Source of the DNA: an uncultured bacterium
GTDB taxonomy: Bacteria; Gemmatimonadota; Gemmatimonadetes; Longimicrobiales; RSA9
Direction of reading: 5' to 3'
Assembly (NCBI GenBank): GCA_937995995.1
Contig: CALKIP010000134.1
Span: forward strand, 1 to 23,415
Length of the DNA stretch: 23,415 bases
How positions within the stretch are numbered: position 1 is the first letter of the stretch; each line of letters starts with the position of its first letter. A program made the translations under genes and the position numbers. This document shows positions 14,185 through 22,643 of this stretch, piece by piece. Under the pieces are notes generated by a model that worked only from the letters and a program-made list of their open reading frames with translations, did not search any database and was not told the DNA's origin.

Positions 14185-15273
14185 ATGGAATCCCGGATGG
14201 GCAGCAGCATCGTCGTCATTGGAGTGGTGGCAGTGAGTTGGTTCATGCCGGGCGCGGCACCGTCGTCGCCCGATGAGATCCCCGAACTCCCGCCACTCGA
14301 GGCGGCTGCGCCAGGCGAGGTCCCGGAGCTGCCGGCGGTGACTCTCGACGAGCCGGAGGTGCTCTCGGTCCGGGTTCGCCCGGAGGCGTTGAGCCGTAGC
14401 GGCGCGCTTCGTTATCGACCGGTGATGCCGGGCGAGCAGCTCGAGCTTCCGCTGGAATGGCTGAGCCCTCGACCCGCCGAGGTGAGATACCGCTGGGTCG
14501 AGGTCAAGCGGATCGATGGCGATGAGGTCGGGTTCGGTCGGGCCACCGCGTCGTCCGTGCTGGCCGACGGCGAGGCGGTGGCTGCGCCCGAGACACCGGG
14601 GATCTACCGGATGGAACTGGTCGCCGCAGGCCAGACGGTGCGCATAGATGCATTCGACCTGGTCGTACAGGTGCCGTTCCAGATGAAGGAGCGCGGTTAC
14701 CTGAAGGGTTACCTGATCGGCACCTACCCGACCGAGCGGGAGAACCGTCAGGACCGATATGCGCCGCCGGTGGGCTTCATCGAGGTCACGCCCGAGAACC
14801 AATCGCTCCGACTCTCGGAGCACTTCACGCTTCGCGAGTTCCTGACCAAGAACCAGCAGAACGTCTGGCCGAAGTACGTGGTCGTCGATCCGCTGCTCCT
14901 GGACAAACTCGAGTTGGTGATGCAGGACCTGAACGCACGGGGCATCGAGGCGAACCGCATGGTGGTGATGAGCGGCTTCCGCACGCCTCAGTACAACCGC
15001 CAGGGCCTGAACCGGGGGCGCGCGTCGCTGAGCCGGCACCAGTACGGCGATGCCGCCGACGTCTGGATCGACAACGACGGCGACTGGTACATGGACGACC
15101 TGAACGGCGATGGCCGGCGCGATACGCGCGACGCACGCGTGATGCTGGAGTCCGTCGACCGGGTGGAGGCGCGCTACCCCGAACTGGTCGGTGGCGCCGG
15201 GATCTACCCGGACAACGGAGCGCACGGCCCGTTCATCCACATCGACGTGCGCGGACGGCGCGCGCGGTGGTAG
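14185..15273 (+). CDS. Exported M15-type peptidase (peptidoglycan D,D- or L,D-carboxypeptidase-like) with EF-hand-like loops
   Basis: Enzymes of this group are zinc peptidases that trim peptidoglycan stem peptides. The 362-residue protein has an N-terminal hydrophobic segment (SSIVVIGVVAVSWFM), a signal or anchor. A beta-rich, Pro/Glu-rich region follows, and the peptidase domain begins near LSEHFTLREFLT. The zinc motif SxHxxGxAxD is present (Ser283, His285, Asp292), with the last ligand at His352 in GPFIHIDVRG. Between them are two Asp-rich loops, DNDGDWYMDD and DLNGDGRRDTRDA, like EF-hand or dockerin calcium loops. The ATG at 14185 is chosen because TGAGGAAG sits just before it; the open frame reaching 14035 encodes unrelated Gly/Arg-rich text. 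Its substrate is likely the cell wall in the periplasm, as for the preceding SH3b protein. Confidence 0.85.
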   Translation: MESRMGSSIVVIGVVAVSWFMPGAAPSSPDEIPELPPLEAAAPGEVPELPAVTLDEPEVLSVRVRPEALSRSGALRYRPVMPGEQLELPLEWLSPRPAEVRYRWVEVKRIDGDEVGFGRATASSVLADGEAVAAPETPGIYRMELVAAGQTVRIDAFDLVVQVPFQMKERGYLKGYLIGTYPTERENRQDRYAPPVGFIEVTPENQSLRLSEHFTLREFLTKNQQNVWPKYVVVDPLLLDKLELVMQDLNARGIEANRMVVMSGFRTPQYNRQGLNRGRASLSRHQYGDAADVWIDNDGDWYMDDLNGDGRRDTRDARVMLESVDRVEARYPELVGGAGIYPDNGAHGPFIHIDVRGRRARW

Positions 15274-15612
15274 GCGCGGCCCCGACGCCGACTCACGGGT
15301 CGGAGTTTCGCTTCGGTCGGCGTCGGGCTACACTTCTCTCGGCACGGGCCGGGTGCCGCCACGTAGCTGCTCAAAATGGTGCGGGATCCGATACGGCTCG
15401 CCGGGACTCGGGGGCACTGCGGAGCGGGAGGTGAGGAGCGTGGGACGAGACGATCCCTGGTGGCGCACCTTTGAGACGGTGCCGCGTCGTCGCACGATCG
15501 GGATCGGCCACGTCGCGTCAGGGGCGGGATCGGTTACGGCAACGACGGCAAGGCGACCGCATCGCGCAATTCGCGCCGGGTGCGGTGGTGACGGAACACG
15601 GATCGGGAGATC
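15274..15612. other. 339-base intergenic region
   Basis: It contains the 12-base inverted repeat at 15281-15327. Beyond that I see no gene with a convincing product and no promoter I would defend. The ribosome binding site GGGAG of the next gene lies at its right end. Confidence 0.6.
15281..15327 (+). terminator. Perfect 12-base inverted repeat after the M15 gene
   Basis: CCCGACGCCGAC at 15281-15292 pairs without mismatch with GTCGGCGTCGGG at 15316-15327, around a 23-base loop. It begins seven bases after the stop codon. A pyrimidine-rich tract follows but no T-run, so termination is probable and not certain. Confidence 0.6.
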
Positions 15613-17778
15613 ATGCTCAAACCTCTGAAGGTGGTCGCGGCGGGATTGTTGCTCGTAGCGGCGGCCTGTGGCGAAAGCACGGCGCCTCAGCGGCACGACT
15701 ACGCTATCAAGCTTTCCGACGGCGATCGTCAGTTCGGGCTCGCGAATCAGCCGCTTTCCGAGTTCCTCGAGGTCGAGGTCACCGACGGGGGCAAGCCCGC
15801 CGAGGGTGTGGATGTCGAGTGGCGCATCGTCGAAGGTGAAGGCGCCACGGTGGCGCAGGTGGGCGATGGCACTGACTCGAAGGGGATCGGCCGAGCACAG
15901 GTGAGACTCGGCCGGCACCCAGGGAACTACCGCATCGAGGCGCGCGTGCCTCGGGCGACCGGATCGCCGGTCGTCTTCCAGGCCACGGCCATCGCCGAGC
16001 CCGTGATCGAGTCGATCAGCACGAATCGGGTCGCGGCCGGGGATACGCTCACGGTCACCGGGCGAGACTTCCTGCCGGATCCCTTGCTGACGTCCGTACA
16101 GTTCGACGGCGTCCCCGGAACCACGCTGAGCGCCACGAACACGCGCATCGAGGTGCTCGTGCCACACTGCGTACCGACGCGCCGGACCGAGCTCACGGTC
16201 CTGGTCGGCGGCGCTGTCCGGAGCGCGCCCGTCGATATCGATGTGCGCGGCGATGACCGTGATCCCATCGATCTCGAGGTGGGCGAGGTGCTGACGCTCG
16301 CCGATCCCGCCGACCTGGGGTGCGTGAAGCTGCCGGGCGGGCAGTCCGGGCTCGCCTACCTGGCCGTGCCCCAGAATGCGCACCACGAGAATGGACGGCA
16401 GTTCCCGTTCCAGCTCGTCGGGTTGACCGGTCGGCCCGCGGTGCTCGCCTCGCTCGACTTGACGGCCGGAAAGTCCCTGCCGCTCGGCGCCGACGCCGTC
16501 GGTCAGGATGCGGCCGCATGGGAGACACAGCTGCGGCGGCGGGAGCAGGCAATCGCGCCGAGCGACGTGATTCGCCTCCTGGAGCCGCGCCTCTTCTCCC
16601 TTGCCGCGACCCCGAGCGTCGGCTCGACCCGAACCTTCGAGGTCTTCAACAAGGACGACGAGTTCACCACGGTCACGGCCGAGGTGAAGTACGTCGGCGA
16701 GAACGTCGTCCTCTATCAGGATGTGAAAGCGCCGAGCGGCGGGTTCACAGCCGCGGACTTCGCCAACTTCGCCGCCCTCTTCGACGACCCCATCTTCCCG
16801 ACCGTGACCGAGGCGTTCGGCGAGCCCTCGGACGTGGACGACAACGGCCGGATCATCGTCCTCTTCACGCCGGTCGTGAACGAGATGACGCCCAAGGGCT
16901 CGAACGGCTTCGTGGCGGGGTTCTTTTACGGGATCGACCTGACGAACCACACGAGCAGCAACCGCGCCGAGATCTTCTACAGCATCGTACCCGACCCGAA
17001 CGGGCAGTTCGGTGACCGACGCAGCCTGAGCGACATTCTGAGGGCGGTCCCTCCGGTCCTCGCTCACGAGCTACAGCACATGATCCATTTCCGCCAGAAG
17101 GTCATGGAGCTGGACGCCGCGCCCGAGGTTCTGTGGCTCTCCGAAGCACTCGCGCATGCGGCCGAGGAGCTGGTCGCCGATGCGTTGGAGGCCCGCGGCG
17201 ACGCCCAGACCGCATTCGACTTCCGTCTATCGAACCTGACGCGCGCCTTCCTGTACATGGAGGAGCCGACGGCCGTGAGCCTGGTCAACACCGACGGCCA
17301 GGGCACGATCGAGGAGCGCGGCGCACAGTGGCTCTTCATCAAGTACCTGGGCGAACATTTCGGCGGCACGGAGCTCCTGAGGCGGCTCACACACACCCAA
17401 CGGCGTGGCGTGGCCAATCTCGAAGCCGAAACCGGAACGCCCTGGGCGACGCTCTTCAACCGGTGGTCCGTGGCGCTATGGGCGGATGATGCCCCCGAGC
17501 TCGCCGGCGTGCCCGTCGACTCCGTGTACACCTTCCCCGACACCAACCTGCGGCAGGAGCTGGGCATCTTCCGTGGCGGTTTCCCGCTCCGGCCACAACG
17601 GCGGGCCTTCACGGACTTCCAGACGTCGGCCACACTCCCCGTCTCGAGTCCTCTGCACCTCGTCTTCGAGGCCGAGGGGTTCAGCCCCGATCCGTTCAAC
17701 CTGAGCTTCACGCGGCAGCAGGGCGGGGCATTCACGGAGCGGGACCGGCCACAGTGGGCGATCATGCGGATCCGGTAA
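15613..17778 (+). CDS. Lipoprotein with TIG domain and M30-like HExxH metalloprotease domain
   Basis: A 721-residue predicted surface or periplasmic metalloprotease. The N-terminus is a lipoprotein signal with Cys19 after VAAA. Residues ~25-130 form an Ig-like (Big-type) beta domain, with a VxWRIVEGEGA core. Residues ~131-215 match an IPT/TIG domain (PVIESISTNRVAAGDTLTVTG). The region from about 360 to 620 resembles hyicolysin-type (M30) proteases: FNKDDEFTTVTA, a DVDDNGRIIVLFTPVVNEM block, the zinc motif HELQH at 485-489, and a probable third ligand at Glu511 in WLSEALAHAAEEL. The C-terminal ~100 residues look like another beta domain. GGGAG lies before the ATG. A strong terminator follows, so it is probably transcribed alone. 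The enzyme class is well supported; its substrate is unknown. Confidence 0.85.
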   Translation: MLKPLKVVAAGLLLVAAACGESTAPQRHDYAIKLSDGDRQFGLANQPLSEFLEVEVTDGGKPAEGVDVEWRIVEGEGATVAQVGDGTDSKGIGRAQVRLGRHPGNYRIEARVPRATGSPVVFQATAIAEPVIESISTNRVAAGDTLTVTGRDFLPDPLLTSVQFDGVPGTTLSATNTRIEVLVPHCVPTRRTELTVLVGGAVRSAPVDIDVRGDDRDPIDLEVGEVLTLADPADLGCVKLPGGQSGLAYLAVPQNAHHENGRQFPFQLVGLTGRPAVLASLDLTAGKSLPLGADAVGQDAAAWETQLRRREQAIAPSDVIRLLEPRLFSLAATPSVGSTRTFEVFNKDDEFTTVTAEVKYVGENVVLYQDVKAPSGGFTAADFANFAALFDDPIFPTVTEAFGEPSDVDDNGRIIVLFTPVVNEMTPKGSNGFVAGFFYGIDLTNHTSSNRAEIFYSIVPDPNGQFGDRRSLSDILRAVPPVLAHELQHMIHFRQKVMELDAAPEVLWLSEALAHAAEELVADALEARGDAQTAFDFRLSNLTRAFLYMEEPTAVSLVNTDGQGTIEERGAQWLFIKYLGEHFGGTELLRRLTHTQRRGVANLEAETGTPWATLFNRWSVALWADDAPELAGVPVDSVYTFPDTNLRQELGIFRGGFPLRPQRRAFTDFQTSATLPVSSPLHLVFEAEGFSPDPFNLSFTRQQGGAFTERDRPQWAIMRIR

Positions 17779-17781
17779 TGC

Positions 17782-17813
17782 ACGAAGGGCCCGGCTCGCG
17801 CCGGGCCCTTCGT
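17782..17813. terminator. Intrinsic, probably bidirectional terminator
   Basis: A perfect 14-base stem: left arm 17782-17795, right arm 17800-17813, with the tetraloop TCGC. It lies just after the protease stop, between convergent genes, and can serve the phosphodiesterase gene on the other strand. The T-run is weak, as is common at this G+C. Confidence 0.85.
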
Positions 17814-17857
17814 CGTTGGGCTCGCAATGTACTCGCGCCGTGAACCGACCTGCGTCG

Positions 17858-18916
17858 TCAGCGAAGCGCCGCCGCGGGCGCGCCGCTGAGCGCCTGCTCC
17901 ACGGCCAGGCGTGCTTCGGGGGTGTACGCCGAGGCAACGGGACGGCCTGCCCAGCTCTCCGGCTCCGCGATGCCGAGAACCCAAAGCGCCGTCGCGGCGG
18001 TGTCCATCGTCCGGATCGAGTCGGACAGGGCCATTCCCGCTTGCACGCCCTTGCCCCACGCGATCCAGGGGATCGTCATGTCGCGAGGATCGTCGCTGCC
18101 ATGGTCGCGGTCGTGCCCCCCGTGGTCCGACGTCACGATCACCGTGTAGTTGCCACGGCCATACGTCTTGTCGGCGGCCTTGAGGACCGTGTCGACGGCG
18201 CCGTCGGCGCGCTTGACCGCCCACTTGTAGGCAAAGCTCATCCAGCCGAAGGTGTGTCCGGCGAAGTCCGGCTCGCCGACGTGCACGAACATGAGATTCG
18301 GCCGCTCGTGCTTCATGTAGTCCACCGCGTCGGGGACCGTCCGGGTCGCCATCCAATGGCCGATGTTGGAGCTCGGCCCCTGCCAGTAGTCGAGTGAGCC
18401 CGGCCGCACCAGGTGATGGAACTTCGCCTTGCTGAAGAACGCAGCGGTGCTGAACCCCCGCGCCTTCGCGAGCTCGAACATCGTCGGTACGCGGACGACG
18501 CCGCTACCCTCCTGCCGGTCGTTGAATGCGATCCCGTGCACCTCCGGCGGCACGCCCGTCAGCATGGAGGTGTGCGAGGGTAGCGTCTTGCTCGGGTAGA
18601 TCGTCTGCGCCTCGAGGGTGTAGGCGCCCTCGCGTATGAGGCGCTGCAGGGTCTTCGCACCGTACTTCTCGATGGCGTCCGGACGGAGTCCATCGATCGA
18701 GATGACGATTACATGGTCGCTGACCGCGCCGACGGGGTGCGCTGAGGACGTGGCCGGCCCGCCGTTTTCGTCTGGGCAGTCACGGCAGCAGCACGTGCTC
18801 CGCGGGTCGGGCGCCGGTGCCTTGTCGGGCACACCACCGGCGCCGCCGGTGAAGAGCGCGACCAGTGCAATGGCACCGAAACCGCCCCGAATTCTATGGT
18901 GGAACCTCTTCAACAT
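17858..18916 (-). CDS. Exported type I phosphodiesterase/nucleotide pyrophosphatase (alkaline-phosphatase superfamily)
   Basis: Hydrolyses phosphodiester or phosphomonoester bonds with two zinc ions; in this family the substrates are nucleotides or phospholipid head groups. In the 352-residue product, residues 1-28 form a signal peptide. The metal and nucleophile residues are in place: Asp75 in SIDGLRPD, probable nucleophile Thr111 in SKTLPSHTSMLTG, Asp217 and His221 in GEPDFAGH, Asp264/His265 in TSDHGGH, and His272. A Cys-rich segment (CCCRDC, residues 42-47) follows the signal peptide, which is unusual. The ATG at 18916 is preferred because the signal peptide begins there; the open frame runs on to 19408 over unrelated text. 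The ribosome binding site is weak. It is the last gene before the shared terminator. Confidence 0.9.
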   Translation of the reverse strand: MLKRFHHRIRGGFGAIALVALFTGGAGGVPDKAPAPDPRSTCCCRDCPDENGGPATSSAHPVGAVSDHVIVISIDGLRPDAIEKYGAKTLQRLIREGAYTLEAQTIYPSKTLPSHTSMLTGVPPEVHGIAFNDRQEGSGVVRVPTMFELAKARGFSTAAFFSKAKFHHLVRPGSLDYWQGPSSNIGHWMATRTVPDAVDYMKHERPNLMFVHVGEPDFAGHTFGWMSFAYKWAVKRADGAVDTVLKAADKTYGRGNYTVIVTSDHGGHDRDHGSDDPRDMTIPWIAWGKGVQAGMALSDSIRTMDTAATALWVLGIAEPESWAGRPVASAYTPEARLAVEQALSGAPAAALR

Positions 18917-19155
18917 ACGTGGCTCGTTTCCAGTTCTTTCCCACAAGCACGAACGCGGCATCGTTCGACCAAGGCCGCGTTCATGTGCGTCATCGCCTGG
19001 AAATGTTACCCCGAAGCTGTACGAGGGATCACACTCGTCGTGGCGAATTCGAAGTTGCGGATTCCGGCACTTCGCCTCGTTGTGGATGGGGTCGGGCCCG
19101 AATACCTGGCTTTCCCCCGCACTCGCCCCCGCGCACGCGCTCGCCCGCGTTCGAG

Positions 19156-20277
19156 TTATTCCACGCGCTCCAGGCGCGGATTCGGCCGGAACGAGCGGCC
19201 AGCCTTGGCCACCGGCTTCCCCTCGACGAGCACGACATCGGCGGTGAAGTTGAAGCTGTCCTTGAAGAGCGACGAGCCGACGCCGTACGAGTCGACCGGC
19301 ACGCCCGCATCCTCGAAACGCTGGATCTTGTCGGCGTCGAAACCGCCCGAGGCGACGATCTGGACGTGCTCGAAGCCGGCGTCGTCCAGCGCCTTCCGGA
19401 CGTTCCAAACGAGCTGCGGGTTCACGCCACGCGGGTCGAAGTTGCCCATCTGGCCCATGAGCGAGCGATCGACCAGCGTTTCCGACGTATCCAGCCGCAC
19501 TCCGTGCAGGCGCGGTCCGAGGGCGCGCGCCACCTTGAGCGAGGTGCCGACGCAGTCATTGTCGAAATCGACGAGGCTGACCACCTTCACATCGTCGGGC
19601 ACGTGATCGGCGAAGGCGACGCTCGCCCGAACGGTGTCCCCGCCGTACGCGGCGATCAGCGAGTGCGGCACCGTGCCGATGCCCTCCGAGCCCCACCACG
19701 AGGCCTGGGCATCGGTCGAGACGCCGATCGCGCCGGCGACGTGCGCGGCGTAACCGTCACCCGTCTGCACCAGCCAGTGATCGTGGCGGGCGGGGAAGAA
19801 CATGACCCGCTTCGGCCAGGCGGCTTCGACGACGCGGCGCGTGTTCGTCGCGACCTTCGTCCGCCGGGCGAGGACGCCCAGGTAGAGCGTCTCGAGGGCG
19901 GCGAATGCGGCGTAGGGGCCGGTGATCGTCATGACCGACTCCCACGGCTCGATACGATCGCCGTCCCACAGCGCCATGACCTCGAGGTCGTCCCAGTGAT
20001 AGCCCTCGGCCAGGCAGAGTTTCAGGATCGCGATCGCCTCATCGATTCCGCCCAGCCAGGCGTGTTTCTTCTGGAAGACCTGCATCGTGACCACGGGATT
20101 GTGGCCATCGGCCTCGAGCACGTTCTTCGCGAGGACGAAATACTTATCCGAGTAGTACCCGCTCCGCATCTTCTCGACCGGGAGCTGGAAGATGGATGGG
20201 TCCAGGCGTCGGCCGGGTCGGAGCGGCGGGGGCACCTTCGGACGCTCCTGCGCCGCGGCGCTTGCGGTATCGGTCAT
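19156..20277 (-). CDS. Nicotinate phosphoribosyltransferase family protein
   Basis: The enzyme makes nicotinate mononucleotide from nicotinate and PRPP in the NAD salvage pathway, in the cytoplasm. The 373-residue product has YYSDKYF at 41-47, the region where the family binds nicotinate, and then FPARHDHW. Later come HGVRLDTSETLVD, and IVASGGFDADKIQRF with DSYGVGSSL, which fit the phosphoribosyl-binding part of the barrel. It is somewhat shorter than E. coli PncB and resembles the more distant bacterial and archaeal group. The ATG has AAGGA before it. It follows the MFS gene by 65 bases on the same strand. Family is secure; the substrate could be nicotinate or a close relative. Confidence 0.88.
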   Translation of the reverse strand: MTDTASAAAQERPKVPPPLRPGRRLDPSIFQLPVEKMRSGYYSDKYFVLAKNVLEADGHNPVVTMQVFQKKHAWLGGIDEAIAILKLCLAEGYHWDDLEVMALWDGDRIEPWESVMTITGPYAAFAALETLYLGVLARRTKVATNTRRVVEAAWPKRVMFFPARHDHWLVQTGDGYAAHVAGAIGVSTDAQASWWGSEGIGTVPHSLIAAYGGDTVRASVAFADHVPDDVKVVSLVDFDNDCVGTSLKVARALGPRLHGVRLDTSETLVDRSLMGQMGNFDPRGVNPQLVWNVRKALDDAGFEHVQIVASGGFDADKIQRFEDAGVPVDSYGVGSSLFKDSFNFTADVVLVEGKPVAKAGRSFRPNPRLERVE

Positions 20278-20342
20278 CAGTCCTTCTGCCAGGAGTATCG
20301 TAAGTGTTGCGGAAGTTTATCCCGCCCACCTGTGGCACGCAA

Positions 20343-21539
20343 TCATTCCGGCGGTGCGAGACGGAGCGAGCGGCGCAGCACGAGGACGCCGAGTAGAGAC
20401 ATGAGGCCGGCCACCGGCCACATGAGTGGGTAGCCGCCCAGATCCGGAAAGAGCGGCTCGCCGAGGTCGATCGCCGCGCCGACCAGGACCGGCGCCACCA
20501 CACGCGAGAGCCCGAGGGAGACGATGTAGAGGCCGGTGTAGCGCCCGATCGCGTGGCCGCCGACCAGGGCCGCGAAGAATGGGTACGGCAACGCGACCAG
20601 TGCGGCGGCGCCGAGGCCGGAGGCGAGGAGCAGGAGCAAGGCGCCCTCGAGTTCGCGCACCAGCACGCCGAAGATCATGGCGACTGCGGTAAGCAACGCG
20701 CCCGCCATGAGGAGCCGCTCGCGCCCGTAGCGGTCTCCGAGCCGGCCGAGGAACACGGAACCGAGCGCCAGGCCGACGACGAGCACCAGGAGCACACCGG
20801 AGGTCTCGGCGGTGTCGATCCCGAGTACCGCGACCGCGAAGAGGAAGATGAACGGCCGGATCCCGTCCACCGCACCGGTCCACAGGGCATTGGCGACGAG
20901 GAATCCCCGTACATCGGGGCGCGTTCCCAACGCGCGCCAGACCGCCTGCACACCGCCTGTCGTTGCGTCGTCGAGCATGGGCTCGAGTGCGACGGTGGCC
21001 GATGCCGCACGAAGCGTCACCGCCGTCGTCGCCAGGATCAGCGCAGCGCCGATGAGGAAGGGAAGCGGCGGCCAGAGCGAGAAGAGCAGCCCTCCGGCGA
21101 CGAGGCCGAAGCCGAGCCCCGCGGCGTGAAGCGCGCCGCGCACGCCGTGCACCGTCCCGAGGCGCTCGTCCGGAACCGCATCGACCATGAGCGCCCAGAG
21201 CGGTGTGAGATAGCCGTGGAACGCGGCGAAGAAGACGAAGGCCAGCCCGGCGAGCGGCCAGTAGCCCTCGAGGAAGGGAGCGAGCGCCATGGAGGCGGCC
21301 ATGATCGGCGCCGTAGCCGCAAGGAAGAGCGACCGCCGGCCGTAACGCCGCGCCAGCCGCTCGGGGAGGCGGTCGCTCAGCGAGCCGATCCAGTACGGCA
21401 CCAGGAGTGCAAAAAGGCCTTCGCCTCCGATCGCGAAGCCGATCCAGACCGCCGATGGCGCGTACTGCGCGAGCAGGATCGGGAGCACGACGACCATGAC
21501 CGTCTGCCCGGCCGATGAGCCGAGCGTGCCGGCGGTCAT
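20343..21539 (-). CDS. Major facilitator superfamily transporter
   Basis: A roughly 398-residue inner-membrane protein with about twelve hydrophobic helices in two halves. The halves are joined by a polar central loop around VALEPMLDDATTGGVQAVWRA. The loop after helix 2 carries a GSLSDRLPERLARRYGRR motif of the G-x-x-x-D-R-x-G-R type, and the second half repeats it as GRLGDRYGRERL. The substrate cannot be told from sequence; the pattern is closest to drug or sugar efflux-type MFS proteins. I prefer the ATG at 21539, with GGGAG six bases before it, to the upstream GTG at 21578, which lacks one. It lies between Ku and the nicotinate phosphoribosyltransferase gene on the same strand. Confidence 0.85.
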   Translation of the reverse strand: MTAGTLGSSAGQTVMVVVLPILLAQYAPSAVWIGFAIGGEGLFALLVPYWIGSLSDRLPERLARRYGRRSLFLAATAPIMAASMALAPFLEGYWPLAGLAFVFFAAFHGYLTPLWALMVDAVPDERLGTVHGVRGALHAAGLGFGLVAGGLLFSLWPPLPFLIGAALILATTAVTLRAASATVALEPMLDDATTGGVQAVWRALGTRPDVRGFLVANALWTGAVDGIRPFIFLFAVAVLGIDTAETSGVLLVLVVGLALGSVFLGRLGDRYGRERLLMAGALLTAVAMIFGVLVRELEGALLLLLASGLGAAALVALPYPFFAALVGGHAIGRYTGLYIVSLGLSRVVAPVLVGAAIDLGEPLFPDLGGYPLMWPVAGLMSLLGVLVLRRSLRLAPPE

Positions 21540-21626
21540 TCCGTACTCCCGGAGGATGCGGCGGCGTCCCGCTGTCACGCGTGGGTCTCGTTCAGGGAAA
21601 TGGTCGGTTTCGTACTCGGCGTCTGT

Positions 21627-21638
21627 CGTTCCGGAACG
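21627..21638. promoter_or_regulatory. 12-base palindrome upstream of the MFS gene
   Basis: CGTTCCGGAACG is a perfect palindrome about 90 bases before the preferred MFS start and just after the Ku stop. It could be an operator for a dimeric repressor, or chance; there is no second copy nearby. Confidence 0.3.
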
Positions 21639-21646
21639 TGCGGCGT

Positions 21647-22438
21647 TCAGGCGGCGCGGCGGCCCTCGCTTTGGCTGCGTTCCAGGCTCTCGCGCAGACG
21701 ACGCGTCAGATCCACCACCGGCGTTGGCTCCGGTGGCGGCGGCGCCTCCAGCTTCGGTGGCAGCCGGCCTTCCGCCTTGCCGCGCAGAAGCTCCAGTACT
21801 CGGGCCCGATAATCGTTCCTGTAGCGCGTTGCGTCAAACGGGCGCGACAGATTCCGGATCAGGTCCGTCGCCATTCGGATCTCGCCCTCGCGCAGCCGCG
21901 TCTGTGTGGGCACGTCGAGTTCACGCTCGTCGATCAGCTCCTCGGGGTAGTGCAGCGTCTCCAGCAGGAGGGCCTCTTCGCCGGCGCGCACCACCGCCAG
22001 GTGTTCACGCTGCACCAGGACGAACTCGGCCACGCCGACCTTGCCACTGCGCCGGATCGCCTCGCGAAGCATCACGTACGCCTCCTCGCCGCCCTCGTCG
22101 GGCGCGAGAAAGTACGGCTTGCGGTAGTAGATCGGATCGATCTCGTGCAGGTCGACGAAGTCACGGATCTCGATCGTGCGCGTAAGCTGTGGCGCGAGGC
22201 TCGCGAGCTCCTCGTCGGTCACCGTGACCCACTCGCCCTCCACCTTGATGCCGCGCACGATTTCGTCGTCCGGAACCGGCTCCTGCTCCGCGCTGCACAC
22301 CTTGCGATACTGGATCGGCTCGAGATCCGGCTCATGGAGCAGGCGAAACTCGACACGGCGCGTCCGCGCGGCCTTGTAGAGCCGGATCGGGATGTTGACG
22401 AGCTCGAAGCTTAGCGTGCCGGTCCAGAGCATCTCCAT
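21647..22438 (-). CDS. ku: Bacterial Ku protein (non-homologous end joining)
   Basis: Ku forms a homodimer that threads onto double-strand DNA ends and recruits the ligase LigD. The 263-residue protein starts MEMLWTGTLSFELVNIPIRLY, the standard bacterial Ku opening, followed by EFRLLHEPDLEPIQYRKVCSAE, which also matches the family. The core includes DLHEIDPIYYRKPYFLAPD and the EEGLLLETLHYPEEL-like block. The C-terminus, from about residue 230, is polar with a Pro-rich segment (EAPPPPEPTP), where other bacterial Ku proteins have variable extensions. GGAGG lies seven bases before the ATG at 22438, so the longer open frame up to 22600 is rejected. No ligD is in the window. Confidence 0.94.
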   Translation of the reverse strand: MEMLWTGTLSFELVNIPIRLYKAARTRRVEFRLLHEPDLEPIQYRKVCSAEQEPVPDDEIVRGIKVEGEWVTVTDEELASLAPQLTRTIEIRDFVDLHEIDPIYYRKPYFLAPDEGGEEAYVMLREAIRRSGKVGVAEFVLVQREHLAVVRAGEEALLLETLHYPEELIDERELDVPTQTRLREGEIRMATDLIRNLSRPFDATRYRNDYRARVLELLRGKAEGRLPPKLEAPPPPEPTPVVDLTRRLRESLERSQSEGRRAA

Positions 22439-22643
22439 GGAAGCCTCCGCCTGTGGCGGCGCCCGACCATTCGTCGCCCACAGGCGCCACTCCTGATGAT
22501 CGAGGGCGCAAGAGGTGTTCCCGCACGCCCCGGGTCGGCACAGCATCGGTCGGCCGTCACGGAGCACCGGGTGCCCGCAAGCCGGCTCGGGGCCCGCCAT
22601 TTCGTGAATCGGACCGACAACGGCGAGCCACGTCCCTCCGCTC

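Noticed and set aside
13837..15240. A 467-residue minus-strand open frame
   Set aside because: Antisense to the M15 peptidase and low in family-like sequence.
15328..17067. A 579-residue minus-strand open frame
   Set aside because: Antisense to the M30-like lipoprotein, which has signal, TIG and HELQH motifs in the plus frame.
18865..20433. A 522-residue plus-strand open frame
   Set aside because: Antisense to the nicotinate phosphoribosyltransferase gene and its flanks.
22439..22600. N-terminal extension of Ku by 54 residues
   Set aside because: The conserved Ku opening begins at the ATG at 22438, which has GGAGG upstream; the extension has no family match.
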